Assembly (NCBI RefSeq): GCF_048571275.1
Contig: NZ_CP182357.1
Span: forward strand, 2,294,001-2,358,000
Length of the DNA: 64,000 nucleotides
Direction of reading: 5' to 3'
Source of the DNA: Marinarcus sediminis
Lineage (GTDB): Bacteria > Campylobacterota > Campylobacteria > Campylobacterales > Arcobacteraceae
Under the pieces are notes generated by a model that saw only the letters and a program-made list of their open reading frames with translations, had not been told where the DNA came from and made no database searches. The position numbers were made by a program, and so were the translations under genes. Below, one piece after another: positions 27,419-36,940 of this stretch (its first letter is position 1; every line of letters begins with the position of its first letter).

Positions 27419-28522
27419 TTAATCCTTTAAATACGCTTTTATATCGGCACTGAATTTATCTATCTCAACCAAAAATGAGTCATGCCCGTGTTGGCTTGGA
27501 ATCATTTTATACGTGACCAAATCCTCTTTTCCTAAATCAATCATAATATCACGAATCTCTTCCATCTCTTGTGGGAAAAAGAGCACATCATCGGAAAAAG
27601 AGATTAAGTGTAACTTTCCTTGCACTTTGGCCAAAGCATCGGGGAGTTTATCGCTTCCTCGTGCAGCATCAAAAATATTCATGGTTTTACAAATATACAA
27701 ATAGGACAACGGGTCAAATATTTTTGGGAAATTGTAGGCATTGTACTCCAAATAGGCTTCCACTTCAAAACGTCCAAAGAGTTCATACAATCCATCGGTT
27801 TGGGCATAATTTCGTCCAAATTTATTGTTCATAGAGTTTGGACCCACATAAGCAATCAACCCTGCCATTCTTCCAATAGCAAGTCCTGGGAGTGATTTGG
27901 CAATCAAATCCTCTTTAGTATATTTCCCGTTTTGAAAAGCAGGGTCATGACGAATGGACTCAATGGCAATTTTGTTTAATGCAATCGCCCAAGGTCTGGT
28001 GTAAGCCGTTGTAGCAAGGGCAATATAACAATCGGCAAATTTGGGATACTCAATAGAGTAACACAACGCTTGCATTCCTCCCATCGAACCTCCAATAACG
28101 GCTTTAACATGCGTAATGCCCAAAGAGTCATAAAGCCTTTTTTGTGCTTTTACAATATCGGAAATGGTTAAGACGGGAAATTTAAATCGGTAAGCTTCCC
28201 CGTTTTTTGTCATAGGACTCATGGGTGAAGTTGAACCAAAACATGAACCCAAGTTATTGCTGCAAATCACAAAATATTTTGTGGTATCGATGGTTTTCCC
28301 ATCGCCAATGAAGTTGTCCCACCACCCTGGTTTTGCCTCATTGGCGTATCTTCCAGCAGCATGGTGTGAACCACTTAAGGCATGGCAAATCACAATTACA
28401 TTGGACTTATCTTCATTTAATTCACCGTAAGTTTCATAAATGATTTCATAATTTTCTAATATTCGTCCGCTTTCTAAGTGTAAAGGATTGGTAAATTTTG
28501 CTGTTTTTGTTTCTATTTTCAA
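27419..28522 (-). CDS. metX: Homoserine O-acetyltransferase
   Basis: The 367-residue alpha/beta hydrolase protein has the family core CHALSGSHHAAG (about 47), the nucleophile elbow GGSMGGMQAL (Ser about 144) and the C-terminal Asp/His portion with QHGHDSFLVE. It acetylates homoserine with acetyl-CoA, an early step of methionine synthesis by direct sulphydrylation. The length is typical. Confidence 0.96.
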   Translation of the reverse strand: MKIETKTAKFTNPLHLESGRILENYEIIYETYGELNEDKSNVIVICHALSGSHHAAGRYANEAKPGWWDNFIGDGKTIDTTKYFVICSNNLGSCFGSTSPMSPMTKNGEAYRFKFPVLTISDIVKAQKRLYDSLGITHVKAVIGGSMGGMQALCYSIEYPKFADCYIALATTAYTRPWAIALNKIAIESIRHDPAFQNGKYTKEDLIAKSLPGLAIGRMAGLIAYVGPNSMNNKFGRNYAQTDGLYELFGRFEVEAYLEYNAYNFPKIFDPLSYLYICKTMNIFDAARGSDKLPDALAKVQGKLHLISFSDDVLFFPQEMEEIRDIMIDLGKEDLVTYKMIPSQHGHDSFLVEIDKFSADIKAYLKD

Positions 28523-28593
28523 ATATATTCCATGGTTATTTTATTGGTGGCAATTTTAACAAACTTTTTCTAAAAGAGATATACATTGCTTTT

Positions 28594-29043
28594 TTAGTCA
28601 AGATTTTGCAATTCTGCCTTCATGAGTTCTTGCCATTTTGCATTGGGTGACCACTCTTCGAATAAGCTTAAATTGATCTCTTCAAAAGGTGTGCGTAAGA
28701 TATATTTATGGTACACATACATAAATGCACTCACACGATAGTTTTTAGCACAATGCACCCAAACTTTTTTTTCATTTAATGCAACCATAATGTCCATAAA
28801 GATTTTCAAGTCACTTAAGGTGGGGTTTTCAAAGTCCACAGGAATATGAATATAGTTCATGCCCAAGTTTTTGACAATGACATCTTCATTTTCAACAGCA
28901 TTCGCTGCACTGCTTAAAGCCAAATTAATCACAACAGCAAAGCCATTTGAAGCAATGCGTTCAAACTCTTCTTGAGTAGGTTGTCCAGAGGTCGAAATCT
29001 TTTCATCTATTTTAATGTAGTTTAAAACTTGCTCCATGCTCAA
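28594..29043 (-). CDS. Protein-tyrosine-phosphatase-fold protein with HCX4R motif
   Basis: The 149-residue cytoplasmic protein shares the fold signatures of small bacterial PTP-like proteins (ISTSGQPTQEEFERIA near the N-terminus, IHIPVDFENP). The P-loop-like stretch is HCAKNYRVSAF (about residue 94). Cys and Arg are separated by four residues, not the five of classical CX5R phosphatases, so catalysis is doubtful. I recall related bacterial proteins with HCAANxRVSAF, so this may be a family trait. It starts 3 bp after the DEAD-box helicase gene. Confidence 0.72.
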   Translation of the reverse strand: MSMEQVLNYIKIDEKISTSGQPTQEEFERIASNGFAVVINLALSSAANAVENEDVIVKNLGMNYIHIPVDFENPTLSDLKIFMDIMVALNEKKVWVHCAKNYRVSAFMYVYHKYILRTPFEEINLSLFEEWSPNAKWQELMKAELQNLD

Positions 29044-29046
29044 CTC

Positions 29047-30309
29047 CTATTTTGTGTTTTGTTGTGCTTGCTCTCTAAGTTTATCTTTTTTACTTTTTCT
29101 TTTCCCTTTAATGGGCTCATTACCTTTGGCTTTTAAAACAGGCTCACCTTTTAATTCAAACCCTTCTATTTGCTCTTTTTCCAACGTTATTTGGCATCTT
29201 TTTTCAATGAGTTTAAAGTGCTCTTGGTCTTCATGGTCAATAAAAGTAAGCGCTACTCCACTCTTTCCTGCTCGGGCAGTTCGCCCAACTCTATGGACAT
29301 AATCTGCAGGACTTCTGGGTAAATCAAAATTAACCACGCAGGCAATATCACAAATATCCAACCCTCTTGCAGCTATGTCCGTAGCAAAAAGAATATTGAG
29401 CTTTTTCTCTTTAAATTCATTGAGTGTGAAGTTTCTCTCCTCTTGAATCAAATCGCCATGAAAAGAGTCTGCTTTAAATCCATGTTTTCTGAATTTTGCA
29501 GCGATATTATCTGCTGAGCGTTTGTTTGCCATAAAAACCAACACGTGATCCCACAGTTCACTTTTCAACAAGTGTCGCAACAGTGGTGCACGATTCTCTT
29601 TATTGACCTCAATGACTCTTTGATGAATCTTTTGCACCACCAAGGTCTCTTCTTCAATGTCAACGTTGAGTGCATCGGTTGTGATTTTTGCAACTAAATT
29701 TAAAATTTTAGGAGGGTACGTAGCAGAAAAAAACAAGTTTTGTCGTTTAGGGGGTAAGGCTTCTAAAATCAAGTCCAGCTCTTGTGCAAAACCTAAATCA
29801 AGCATTTTATCCGCTTCATCAAGAACCAAAAACTCTAAAAACTCCAAGTTCATCTGTTTCTTTTTTAACACATCAATAAAGCGCCCCGCCGTTGCTACTA
29901 AAACATCGCACCCTTTTTGTATTTCATGAAGTTGATCACCAATTTGCTCTCCACCTATAACAGAGACAATTTTGGGTTTTTCAGAACAATATTTGCCTAA
30001 AAGAGAAAATACTTCAGCCACTTGAAGCGTAAGTTCTCGCGTGGGAGTTAACACCAACGCTTGGATTCTCTTTTTTTTACTTTTTTGATTGTTCATAATA
30101 TGATGCAAAATTGGCAACACAAAACTGGCCGTTTTCCCACTGCCCGTTTGTGCTTTTGCGATGACATCTTTGCGTGCTAAAACCAGTGGAATGACTTGGC
30201 TTTGTATTGCAGTGGGTGTCATATACCCATTGTGTTTTAAAGCACGTTCAATTTCCAGCGAGAAATTAAATGCAGTAAATGAGACAGGTGTTTTTACTTT
30301 ATTCTTCAA
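29047..30309 (-). CDS. DEAD-box RNA helicase (RhlE-like)
   Basis: The 420-residue protein contains the Q motif, AQTGSGKTASF (motif I), PTREL, DEAD (about 168), SAT, and HRVGRTARAGK (motif VI), followed by a basic C-terminal tail rich in Lys. These helicases remodel RNA in ribosome assembly and decay, often at low temperature. The start lies 5 bp after the ABC-F gene and the stop 3 bp before the phosphatase-like gene, so the three form a tight operon. Confidence 0.93.
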   Translation of the reverse strand: MKNKVKTPVSFTAFNFSLEIERALKHNGYMTPTAIQSQVIPLVLARKDVIAKAQTGSGKTASFVLPILHHIMNNQKSKKKRIQALVLTPTRELTLQVAEVFSLLGKYCSEKPKIVSVIGGEQIGDQLHEIQKGCDVLVATAGRFIDVLKKKQMNLEFLEFLVLDEADKMLDLGFAQELDLILEALPPKRQNLFFSATYPPKILNLVAKITTDALNVDIEEETLVVQKIHQRVIEVNKENRAPLLRHLLKSELWDHVLVFMANKRSADNIAAKFRKHGFKADSFHGDLIQEERNFTLNEFKEKKLNILFATDIAARGLDICDIACVVNFDLPRSPADYVHRVGRTARAGKSGVALTFIDHEDQEHFKLIEKRCQITLEKEQIEGFELKGEPVLKAKGNEPIKGKRKSKKDKLREQAQQNTK

Positions 30310-30314
30310 AGGAG

Positions 30315-32144
30315 TTACAGCTCTTCGAGTTTTTTATCATAGGTTTTAAGAATTTCATCCAGTTTTAACTGCACTTTTTCTAACAATGCAAACTTCTCTT
30401 CAATCGTTTTTTCATGCGTTGCAATCACTTTTGAAAGTTCAATAATTTTGCTGTTGTCTGCTTTGTTTGTGGCTTCGGTTAATTCGTGTTGTTCTCGTTC
30501 AATCAAATCTTCAATTTTAATGATTTGCTCTTCATACGCTTCAATCTCTTTTTTCATAGGAGAGGTGAGTTGGTTTCTCTCTTGAAGCAGGGCTGTTCGC
30601 ATTTTTTTATGCTCTTTTTTATTGAATTTGGGTTTACTTTTAACTTTAACTTCGCCCTCCTCTTCTTCCCAACCAATTTTCTCTAAAAACTCATCATAAG
30701 TTCCATCAAAAACCGTTGCTTCCCCTTTGGCAAACACAATCAGTCTGTCACACACACTTCGCAATAACTCTTCACTGTGAGTTACTACAATACAAGAACC
30801 CGCAAAGTTTTTTATGGCTTGAGTCAGCGCTGCAATTGAATCCATGTCTAAGTGGTTGGTTGGCTCATCTAAAAAAAGTAAATTCACTTCTTTGGCTAAA
30901 ATTTTACCCAACATTACTCGGCTTTTTTCTCCACCTGAGAGCAAGGAAATCTTTTTCTTAGCATTGTCTCCACTGAACATCATGGAACCACAAATTTGTC
31001 TCACAGTTGCTTCTGAAAGTTTATTGTTGGCCAAATAGACTTCATCCATGATGATATTATCTGGATTGAGGTGTGAAATATTGGTTTGCCCAAAGTGACC
31101 AAACGTAACACTGCCGTGGTACTCTATTTCACCACTTAATTTTTTAAGTTCCCCCGCAATGACATTTAACAGTGTTGATTTCCCTTTCCCATTTTTTCCA
31201 ATAATCCCTATGGTTTCACCACTTTGAAGGGCAAAAGAGATATTTTTAAATAAAATATTATCTTCGGTATATCCAAAGCTGACATCTTTGACATCAAGCA
31301 AAAATTTTGCAGGGGTATCTTTGTATTTAAAATCAAATTTAAGAGTGGAATCAAACCCCAAATCATCTAAAATATCCATCTTTTCAAGTTGTTTGACTTT
31401 TGATTGTGCTAATGCAGCCGTTGAAGCTCGAGCTTTGTTTCTGGCTATAAACTCTTCAAGCTCTTTGACTTTTTTATCTTGAGAAATTTTTTGTTTCTCA
31501 TAATGCTCTTCATCGCTTTTAAGTTGTTCATAAAATTTGTGTGTATTTCCCGGAATTACATTGAGTGTTCTTCTAATAATTCCCATGGTGTGAGTGGTAA
31601 TAGCATCCATAAAGTCTCTGTCGTGTGTAATGAGTATGACTTCCCCGTCAAATGATTTCAAAAACTCTTTTAACCATCTCAATGAAAGAATATCCAAGTA
31701 GTTTGTTGGCTCATCAAGAAGCAATAAATTGGGTTCAGTCAATAACAATTTTGCCAAGTTAATACGAATTTGATATCCTCCTGAAAATGACCAAGGATCT
31801 TTTTCTAAATCTTCTTCAACGAATCCCAATCCAAAAAGAATCTTTTCTGCTTTATAAATACTGAATTTATCGTCTTCTGCCAGTGCCAATGCCGTTTCAT
31901 CAATGAGTGTTTTTTCTGTAAATACAAGGTGCTGTTTAAGTGCCCCAATTCGATACCCTTTAGGAATGGCAATATCACCGCTGTCTGCTTGCTCTTCACC
32001 TAAAATAAGTTTAAAAAGGGTAGATTTCCCGCTTCCATTTCGACCCACAAGCCCTATTCTGTTTCCTGAATTCATTCTGAAATTCAAATTTGAAAAAAGT
32101 TCATTGGTTGCAAAACTTTTTGAGATGTTCGTTAATTCTATCAT
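30315..32144 (-). CDS. ABC-F family ATPase (Uup/YbiT-like)
   Basis: The 609-residue soluble protein has two ATP-binding cassettes: Walker A GRNGSGKST (about 35) and GKNGKGKST (about 318), with signatures SGGYQ and LSGGEKSR and Walker B LLLDEPTNYL / LFLDEPTNHL. A linker of about 80 residues joins them and a coiled-coil C-terminal tail follows (about 520-609). There are no membrane helices, so it acts on ribosomes or in translation quality control, not in transport. Confidence 0.92.
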   Translation of the reverse strand: MIELTNISKSFATNELFSNLNFRMNSGNRIGLVGRNGSGKSTLFKLILGEEQADSGDIAIPKGYRIGALKQHLVFTEKTLIDETALALAEDDKFSIYKAEKILFGLGFVEEDLEKDPWSFSGGYQIRINLAKLLLTEPNLLLLDEPTNYLDILSLRWLKEFLKSFDGEVILITHDRDFMDAITTHTMGIIRRTLNVIPGNTHKFYEQLKSDEEHYEKQKISQDKKVKELEEFIARNKARASTAALAQSKVKQLEKMDILDDLGFDSTLKFDFKYKDTPAKFLLDVKDVSFGYTEDNILFKNISFALQSGETIGIIGKNGKGKSTLLNVIAGELKKLSGEIEYHGSVTFGHFGQTNISHLNPDNIIMDEVYLANNKLSEATVRQICGSMMFSGDNAKKKISLLSGGEKSRVMLGKILAKEVNLLFLDEPTNHLDMDSIAALTQAIKNFAGSCIVVTHSEELLRSVCDRLIVFAKGEATVFDGTYDEFLEKIGWEEEEGEVKVKSKPKFNKKEHKKMRTALLQERNQLTSPMKKEIEAYEEQIIKIEDLIEREQHELTEATNKADNSKIIELSKVIATHEKTIEEKFALLEKVQLKLDEILKTYDKKLEEL

Positions 32145-32209
32145 ATTACTCTTTTTTTATTTTTATATCTTCTTTAAGGTTGGAAGTATACGGAATAGTT
32201 TGTTATATA

Positions 32210-32623
32210 CTAATTAGGCGATTTGTGATTCAAAAAAGTTTTAAGCAAAAGTTCAATTTTGATTTTATCGCTTTGTTCAATTTTAAAATGGGCATCAAGT
32301 GATTTAAGCGACAAGTCACCCAAATGTATCTTGTCATCAGTGTGAATAAAGTGATTGATACCTTTCCCTTTAATGCCACCAATAGAGAGTTTCAGTCGAT
32401 TTTTATGCAGTTTATTCAAGTAGCGAGAACCTCTTGAAAAACCAATATAGACTCGAGCTTCAGGGATACTTTTCATCTCATAACGGTTGTTTTGCATGGA
32501 ATCTATGATTTTGTAACTGTAACAATCAATGAGTTGTATAATGGACGCTTCCATATCTAAATGTTGTTGCAATAGACCCGATTTTGGGTTGCCTTGTATA
32601 TATACCACATCGCATTCATACAT
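32210..32623 (-). CDS. Uncharacterised protein with a GFSRG motif
   Basis: The 137-residue protein has no signal peptide. YIGFSRGSRYLNKL at about residue 77 looks like the nucleophile elbow GxSxG of alpha/beta hydrolases. The chain is about half the usual hydrolase length, with an upstream YIQGNPKSG strand-loop, so it may be a small esterase-like protein. I cannot name a family. It is 65 bp downstream of the ABC-F gene start region, same strand. Confidence 0.55.
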   Translation of the reverse strand: MYECDVVYIQGNPKSGLLQQHLDMEASIIQLIDCYSYKIIDSMQNNRYEMKSIPEARVYIGFSRGSRYLNKLHKNRLKLSIGGIKGKGINHFIHTDDKIHLGDLSLKSLDAHFKIEQSDKIKIELLLKTFLNHKSPN

Positions 32624-32676
32624 TCATCTTCTTTATCTATCGTTTGAGTTTTGACACTATAGCTTAATTGTTGCAA

Positions 32677-32907
32677 TTATACGATGGTATCAACCTCAAA
32701 ATTATAATACTCTTCAATGTTGCTAAATTCAAAATCAACATAATCTTTTGAGACAATTTCATAATTGTATTTGGTAATTTCATTGGCCAAACTGATTTTT
32801 CTGTAATCTAGGGTTTTAAGTATTTCAAATTTTCTCGCCACATCTTCCACGCACTGCGATGAGAAAAAATTGTCAGGATTAAAGGGCTCTTTGCTTTTTA
32901 TTTTCAC
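32677..32907 (-). CDS. Small uncharacterised acidic protein
   Basis: A 76-residue soluble protein with alternating aromatic and acidic residues (NYEIVSKDYVDFEFSNIEEY). An AAGGATT-like ribosome site precedes the ATG. It is the same orientation as the neighbour at 32210, 53 bp away. No recognised domain. Confidence 0.5.
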   Translation of the reverse strand: MKIKSKEPFNPDNFFSSQCVEDVARKFEILKTLDYRKISLANEITKYNYEIVSKDYVDFEFSNIEEYYNFEVDTIV

Positions 32908-33073
32908 GTCAATCCTTCAAGGTTTTATTTTTAATAGCTATACATATATCATTCCGTTGAGTAGGCGATTTTAGCCTATTTGAGAGATATTATGTAACAT
33001 TTATGTGATTATATAAGCTAATATTAATAAAACATAGTGAATAATAAAATATTCTAATTAAAGGAGAAGAATA

Positions 33074-33319
33074 ATGAAAAGTCTATTGTGTTTAATTGCG
33101 TTAAGTTTTTCACTCTTTGCTTTAGATTTAAATAAAGCAACCTTAGATGAACTGACAACCTTAAAAGGCATTGGTGCAGTAAAAGCAAAAAGTATTATTG
33201 CTTACAGAGAAGCCAATAAGTGTATAAAGTCTTTGGATGATTTGCTCAATATCAAAGGCATTGGAGAGTCGTTTTTAACAAAAAACAAAAATGAGATCTC
33301 TCTTTCACCTTGCAAATAA
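33074..33319 (+). CDS. ComEA-like helix-hairpin-helix protein, exported
   Basis: An 81-residue protein with a signal peptide (MKSLLCLIALSFSLFA) and two helix-hairpin-helix motifs (LDELTTLKGIGAVKAKSIIA and LLNIKGIGESF). This is the ComEA HhH1 fold, which binds double-stranded DNA non-specifically in the periplasm during natural transformation. A strong AAAGGAGAA ribosome site lies before the ATG. The other competence genes are not in the window. Confidence 0.85.
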   Translation: MKSLLCLIALSFSLFALDLNKATLDELTTLKGIGAVKAKSIIAYREANKCIKSLDDLLNIKGIGESFLTKNKNEISLSPCK

Positions 33320-33347
33320 AATAAGCAGTGCAAGTGCACTGCTTATT
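33320..33347. terminator. Bidirectional terminator between comEA-like and permease genes
   Basis: AATAAGCAGTGCA / TGCACTGCTTATT form a perfect 13-bp stem with an AG loop, followed on the plus strand by GGGTTTTATATTTT. The convergent permease stop (33343-33345) lies inside the stem, so both transcripts can end here. Confidence 0.85.
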
Positions 33348-34647
33348 GGGTTTTATATTTTCGCGAAAAAAGCCATGCAGACAATGTCAAAACAACATAT
33401 AAGCCCACAATAAAATAGAGTTGGTCAATGTGTTGAGTGAATTCATAATATAAAATAAACACAGCAGCTAAAGTCAGTGAAACAATTGATAGAATAATAA
33501 CCATTAATGAAGCCCCCGTTTTTTTATACATTTTCAAATTGGCAAAAGCGACAAGAATCGAAACCAATAAAAACGTAATGCTCCCAAACTCCAATATCAT
33601 CTCTAAATTTCCAATAAGAATAAGAACAAAAGCAAAAAGTGCCATCATAAAAATGGCAATCATGGGAATATTGTTTTTACGTTGGTTTAAAATAAGTGGG
33701 AAATAACCATCTTTGGCAATGACACCTACCAATCTTGATGCACCAAAAAGTGTTCCACTAATAGCACTGCTCGTTGCTAAAAGTGCTCCAATGATGATTA
33801 AATTGCTGCCCCATTCTCCCAGAATTTTTTTTGCACCCGCAGCTAAAGCGTACTCTTTATTTTGAATGATTTCATCAAAAGGAATGGCAAGAATGCCTCC
33901 TGAGGCAATGATAACATAAATCACAATGGCAACACTTATCGCAATATAGATTGATTTGGGGATATTCACTTTGGGTTTTTCCATCTCATCAACCGCATTG
34001 ATGACCAATTGAAACCCTTCAAACGCCACAAAGGTCAAAGAAGCCACAATTAAAATTGACAAAAGATTGAACTTTGGACTGATTTCAACCAGTTGGGGCA
34101 ATGTTGTATTTGAGTGGCTAATGAGAATAACCGAAATGACCGTTAAAATAATCAGTTTACTGTAGACCATCAAATCTTCAATTTTACCCATGCCTTTCAC
34201 ACTCCAAACATTCACCAAAGTAAAAATTAAAATGATACATCCAGCAACCCCTTTACGAACCAAATCGTTATTGGCAAATTCAAAGGTACTGATGGCATAC
34301 GACGCAAACGTATAGGCATAAAGCGCTAAGGTACTGATGTATCCAAATACAATCCACCACCCCACCACAGAAGATAAAAAAGATGAACCTGTGAATGTAT
34401 TGATAATAAAAGAGTAAGGCGCACCCTCATCTTGGTAATGCACGCCCAGTTTTATGTAAGAGTATGAAGCCAATGCTGCTATGAGTCCGCCTATGACAAA
34501 AGCAATGGGGGTGTATACGCCAATGAGTGAAACAGAAACACCAAAAACAGTAAATATTCCTCCACCAATCATTCCTCCTAAAGCAATGGCGACTAATTCA
34601 AGAGCACCAAGTGCCTTGTTTCTTCTTCTGTGAATATCTTTAGACAC
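33343..34647 (-). CDS. APC-superfamily amino-acid permease
   Basis: The 434-residue protein has 12 hydrophobic segments and the family opening ALGGMIGGGIF (about 23) with the later FVAFEGFQLVINAVDEM block. It is an inner-membrane secondary transporter of amino acids or polyamines. The substrate is not evident. It starts 9 bp downstream of the tandem SpoIIAA-like gene. Confidence 0.88.
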   Translation of the reverse strand: MSKDIHRRRNKALGALELVAIALGGMIGGGIFTVFGVSVSLIGVYTPIAFVIGGLIAALASYSYIKLGVHYQDEGAPYSFIINTFTGSSFLSSVVGWWIVFGYISTLALYAYTFASYAISTFEFANNDLVRKGVAGCIILIFTLVNVWSVKGMGKIEDLMVYSKLIILTVISVILISHSNTTLPQLVEISPKFNLLSILIVASLTFVAFEGFQLVINAVDEMEKPKVNIPKSIYIAISVAIVIYVIIASGGILAIPFDEIIQNKEYALAAGAKKILGEWGSNLIIIGALLATSSAISGTLFGASRLVGVIAKDGYFPLILNQRKNNIPMIAIFMMALFAFVLILIGNLEMILEFGSITFLLVSILVAFANLKMYKKTGASLMVIILSIVSLTLAAVFILYYEFTQHIDQLYFIVGLYVVLTLSAWLFSRKYKTQ

Positions 34648-34656
34648 AATAACCTC

Positions 34657-35403
34657 TTATGCTTTCAACCAAGACAAAGCCTCTTCTTTGGTATCGAAAT
34701 GTTGAATTTCACCTGAGACAAACCAAGATGAAAGTTTTATGCCATATTCAAGCCACTTTACCGTACCAAAAATAGCAATTTTTTCAAAATCAGAACCATA
34801 CCGCAAGGCAATTTTAAAATCATCCCAAGCTGCACGGAATTCCCAATTTTCAAACTCGGTAATGTCGACAAAAACATTTATTTTAGGCTCACTCACACTC
34901 TCTAATGCTGCATCTAAAAAGGGGGTCATTTTTTCATAATCTTCATGAGTAAGCGTTCCTAAAACTTTAAACGTCAGATAAAAAGTATCTTCAATTCTCT
35001 CCATACCAAAAGTGATACCATGCCGTTTTATCTTTACTTCAGGTGTTAATATCCATGCTTTGGCATTTTCAAGTTCATAAAACGTAAAAGTTTTCACTTT
35101 GGCATTCACAAAATGACTTACCACCGCTTGTGCAAACCTTCCAATCATGGAATTGGTTACCACAGCAACATGAGAAATTTTGGTATGATACGCTTTGACA
35201 AATTTTAAATGAGACAACAATCCTGCAAACGATTCCCAACCAGGAAACGATTCTACATGAATAATAATGCCATTGAGTTTTTGATGTTTTTTAATGTAGG
35301 GGTCGATTATTTTTGCCGCGTGAAGGAAATCTTTTTCACATAAAGCACCATTGGGCTCTAAAATAACCAGAGACTCTTTTTCGTTTAAATTCACATTTAA
35401 CAT
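34657..35403 (-). CDS. Tandem SpoIIAA-like (STAS/DUF3478) protein
   Basis: The 248-residue cytoplasmic protein contains two copies of a domain of about 120 residues. Each copy has an HVESFPGWESF or VDITEFENWEF block followed by the strand VAVVTNSMIGRFAQ or IAIFGTVKWLEYG and an FDTKEEALSWL-like helix. This is the SpoIIAA-like fold related to STAS domains, normally present once. The stop lies 9 bp from the permease start, suggesting co-expression. No ligand is known for the family. Confidence 0.75.
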   Translation of the reverse strand: MLNVNLNEKESLVILEPNGALCEKDFLHAAKIIDPYIKKHQKLNGIIIHVESFPGWESFAGLLSHLKFVKAYHTKISHVAVVTNSMIGRFAQAVVSHFVNAKVKTFTFYELENAKAWILTPEVKIKRHGITFGMERIEDTFYLTFKVLGTLTHEDYEKMTPFLDAALESVSEPKINVFVDITEFENWEFRAAWDDFKIALRYGSDFEKIAIFGTVKWLEYGIKLSSWFVSGEIQHFDTKEEALSWLKA

Positions 35404-35545
35404 TGTTTTTCCTTTGGATTAACACAACTTGATGTTGATTTTAAAACAGTTGATTATACTGCAATAATAAAAAAAAACGCCTAAACAAGGAGAGTAATTT
35501 CAAAATTAACATGGTAAAATAAATAAATTCAAACTAGGATTAGAA

Positions 35546-36025
35546 ATGGCAATTTTCGGAAAATTGGAACTACTCAAAGATCAACTCCCCCAAGAAGCGT
35601 TTCAAAAAGCATTTAACTACTTGAAGAACATTTCAGTAGATTTTTTAGAGATAAAAGAGGGAGAGTGTGTTAAAGAGTTTATCGATGAAAACATTTTTGT
35701 GTTACATCAAGCGTATAAAACCAAAAAAAGAGAACTCTGTTTTTTTGAATCCCATAAAAAATATGTCGATATGCAGTATATTGTTTATGGTAAAGAGCAA
35801 ATGGATGTTTCAAACATTGAAGAGTTAACTCTGCTGATGGAGTATAATCAAGAGAGTGATTTTGCCAAATATGAGAACAAACAAAACCATATTTCAACAC
35901 TTTTGATTCAAGAGCAGGAGTTGGCAATATTTTACCCACAAGATGCTCACCAACCTTGTATCGAAGTAGATGAATCGCAACTCGTATACAAAGCGGTCAT
36001 TAAAATACCTGTTGAACTGCTCTGA
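35546..36025 (+). CDS. YhcH/YjgK/YiaL family protein
   Basis: The 159-residue protein carries the conserved HKKYVDMQYIVYGKEQM core (about 70-87) and HQPCIEVDESQLVYKAVIKI near the C-terminus, typical of the YhcH/YjgK/YiaL beta-barrel family related to EbgC. Members are linked to sugar acid or sialic-acid metabolism, but the activity here is undefined. It is convergent with the cupin gene, with one base between the stops. Confidence 0.8.
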   Translation: MAIFGKLELLKDQLPQEAFQKAFNYLKNISVDFLEIKEGECVKEFIDENIFVLHQAYKTKKRELCFFESHKKYVDMQYIVYGKEQMDVSNIEELTLLMEYNQESDFAKYENKQNHISTLLIQEQELAIFYPQDAHQPCIEVDESQLVYKAVIKIPVELL

Positions 36026-36026
36026 T

Positions 36027-36452
36027 TTATTTTTTTAAAACAGTAATGGGTTCGTTTTTAATTCCTGCATAAAAAACAATAATTTGTGCAGGTACATCGC
36101 CTTTATTTTCACCATAATGCCACGTATCAACTAACTCGACAATCGAATCTCCTGCTTTTAATTCAAGAACTTTCCCCTTTTCACTGACTACTGTCAATTC
36201 ACCTGAGACCAAAATTCCTGCATTCACTATAGGGTGTTTGTGCATGGGCAATTTTGAGTGAGGGGGTATGGTAATGTCTAAAATTGTTACTTGGGGTTGC
36301 CCTTTTGGATAGGCAGGCAAACTTGCACCGTTCCAACTGGAACTGCTTTTTGCCAAAGTTTTAACCACAACTCCTTTGGCTTCAAGAGCAAAAGAAGCCG
36401 TGCTTAAAAAAAGTATCGAAATAAAAAGATAGAGTAACTTGTGCATCTCCAA
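36027..36452 (-). CDS. Exported cupin-domain protein
   Basis: The 141-residue protein has a signal peptide (about 1-22) and a single cupin beta-barrel with the metal-site motifs HSKLPMHKHPIVNAGILVSG and DTWHYGENKG. It should be periplasmic and may bind a metal and a small ligand. Function unknown. Confidence 0.75.
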   Translation of the reverse strand: MEMHKLLYLFISILFLSTASFALEAKGVVVKTLAKSSSSWNGASLPAYPKGQPQVTILDITIPPHSKLPMHKHPIVNAGILVSGELTVVSEKGKVLELKAGDSIVELVDTWHYGENKGDVPAQIIVFYAGIKNEPITVLKK

Positions 36453-36547
36453 AACTCCTTAAACTGTTTTATCTATTCTATTGCAATTTTACTTAATGAG
36501 AAATATTTGTATTAAAAGTTATAATTTAAAAAAAATAAGGAGATGTA

Positions 36548-36805
36548 ATGAGCCATGTAAAAAAACTCGAACTGCTCTTAAAAGAGGATGTATTGCTTGA
36601 AGTCAATGCTGAAGTGGAAGCATTAAAAGTACAATTACAAAAAAAACAGAAAAAAGAGTTACAAGAAGAGTTGGAATACATGCAAGCGGTTAAACTCTAT
36701 TTTGATGAAGTGATAATGGATATTGATCATAACAATCTTAGCGAAGAAGATGCCCTTGAAATTTTAGAAAACCTTGAAGAGATGCGAGTGGAGGATGAAG
36801 TATAA
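36548..36805 (+). CDS. Small charged uncharacterised protein
   Basis: An 85-residue highly charged alpha-helical protein, probably a coiled coil (VEALKVQLQKKQKKELQEEL) with an acidic C-terminus. AAGGAGATG precedes the ATG. No known domain. It is isolated between divergent and downstream genes. Confidence 0.6.
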   Translation: MSHVKKLELLLKEDVLLEVNAEVEALKVQLQKKQKKELQEELEYMQAVKLYFDEVIMDIDHNNLSEEDALEILENLEEMRVEDEV

Positions 36806-36940
36806 CTTTTTAAAACCATTCATTTAAACTGACTTAAAAACTCAGAGTAACTCTCATTCCAACTTAATTAATTTAGTAAAGCTATTTTATAATTGTTCTT
36901 AATTAAGATTATAAGCAATGATTATTAAATAAGGTTTTTT

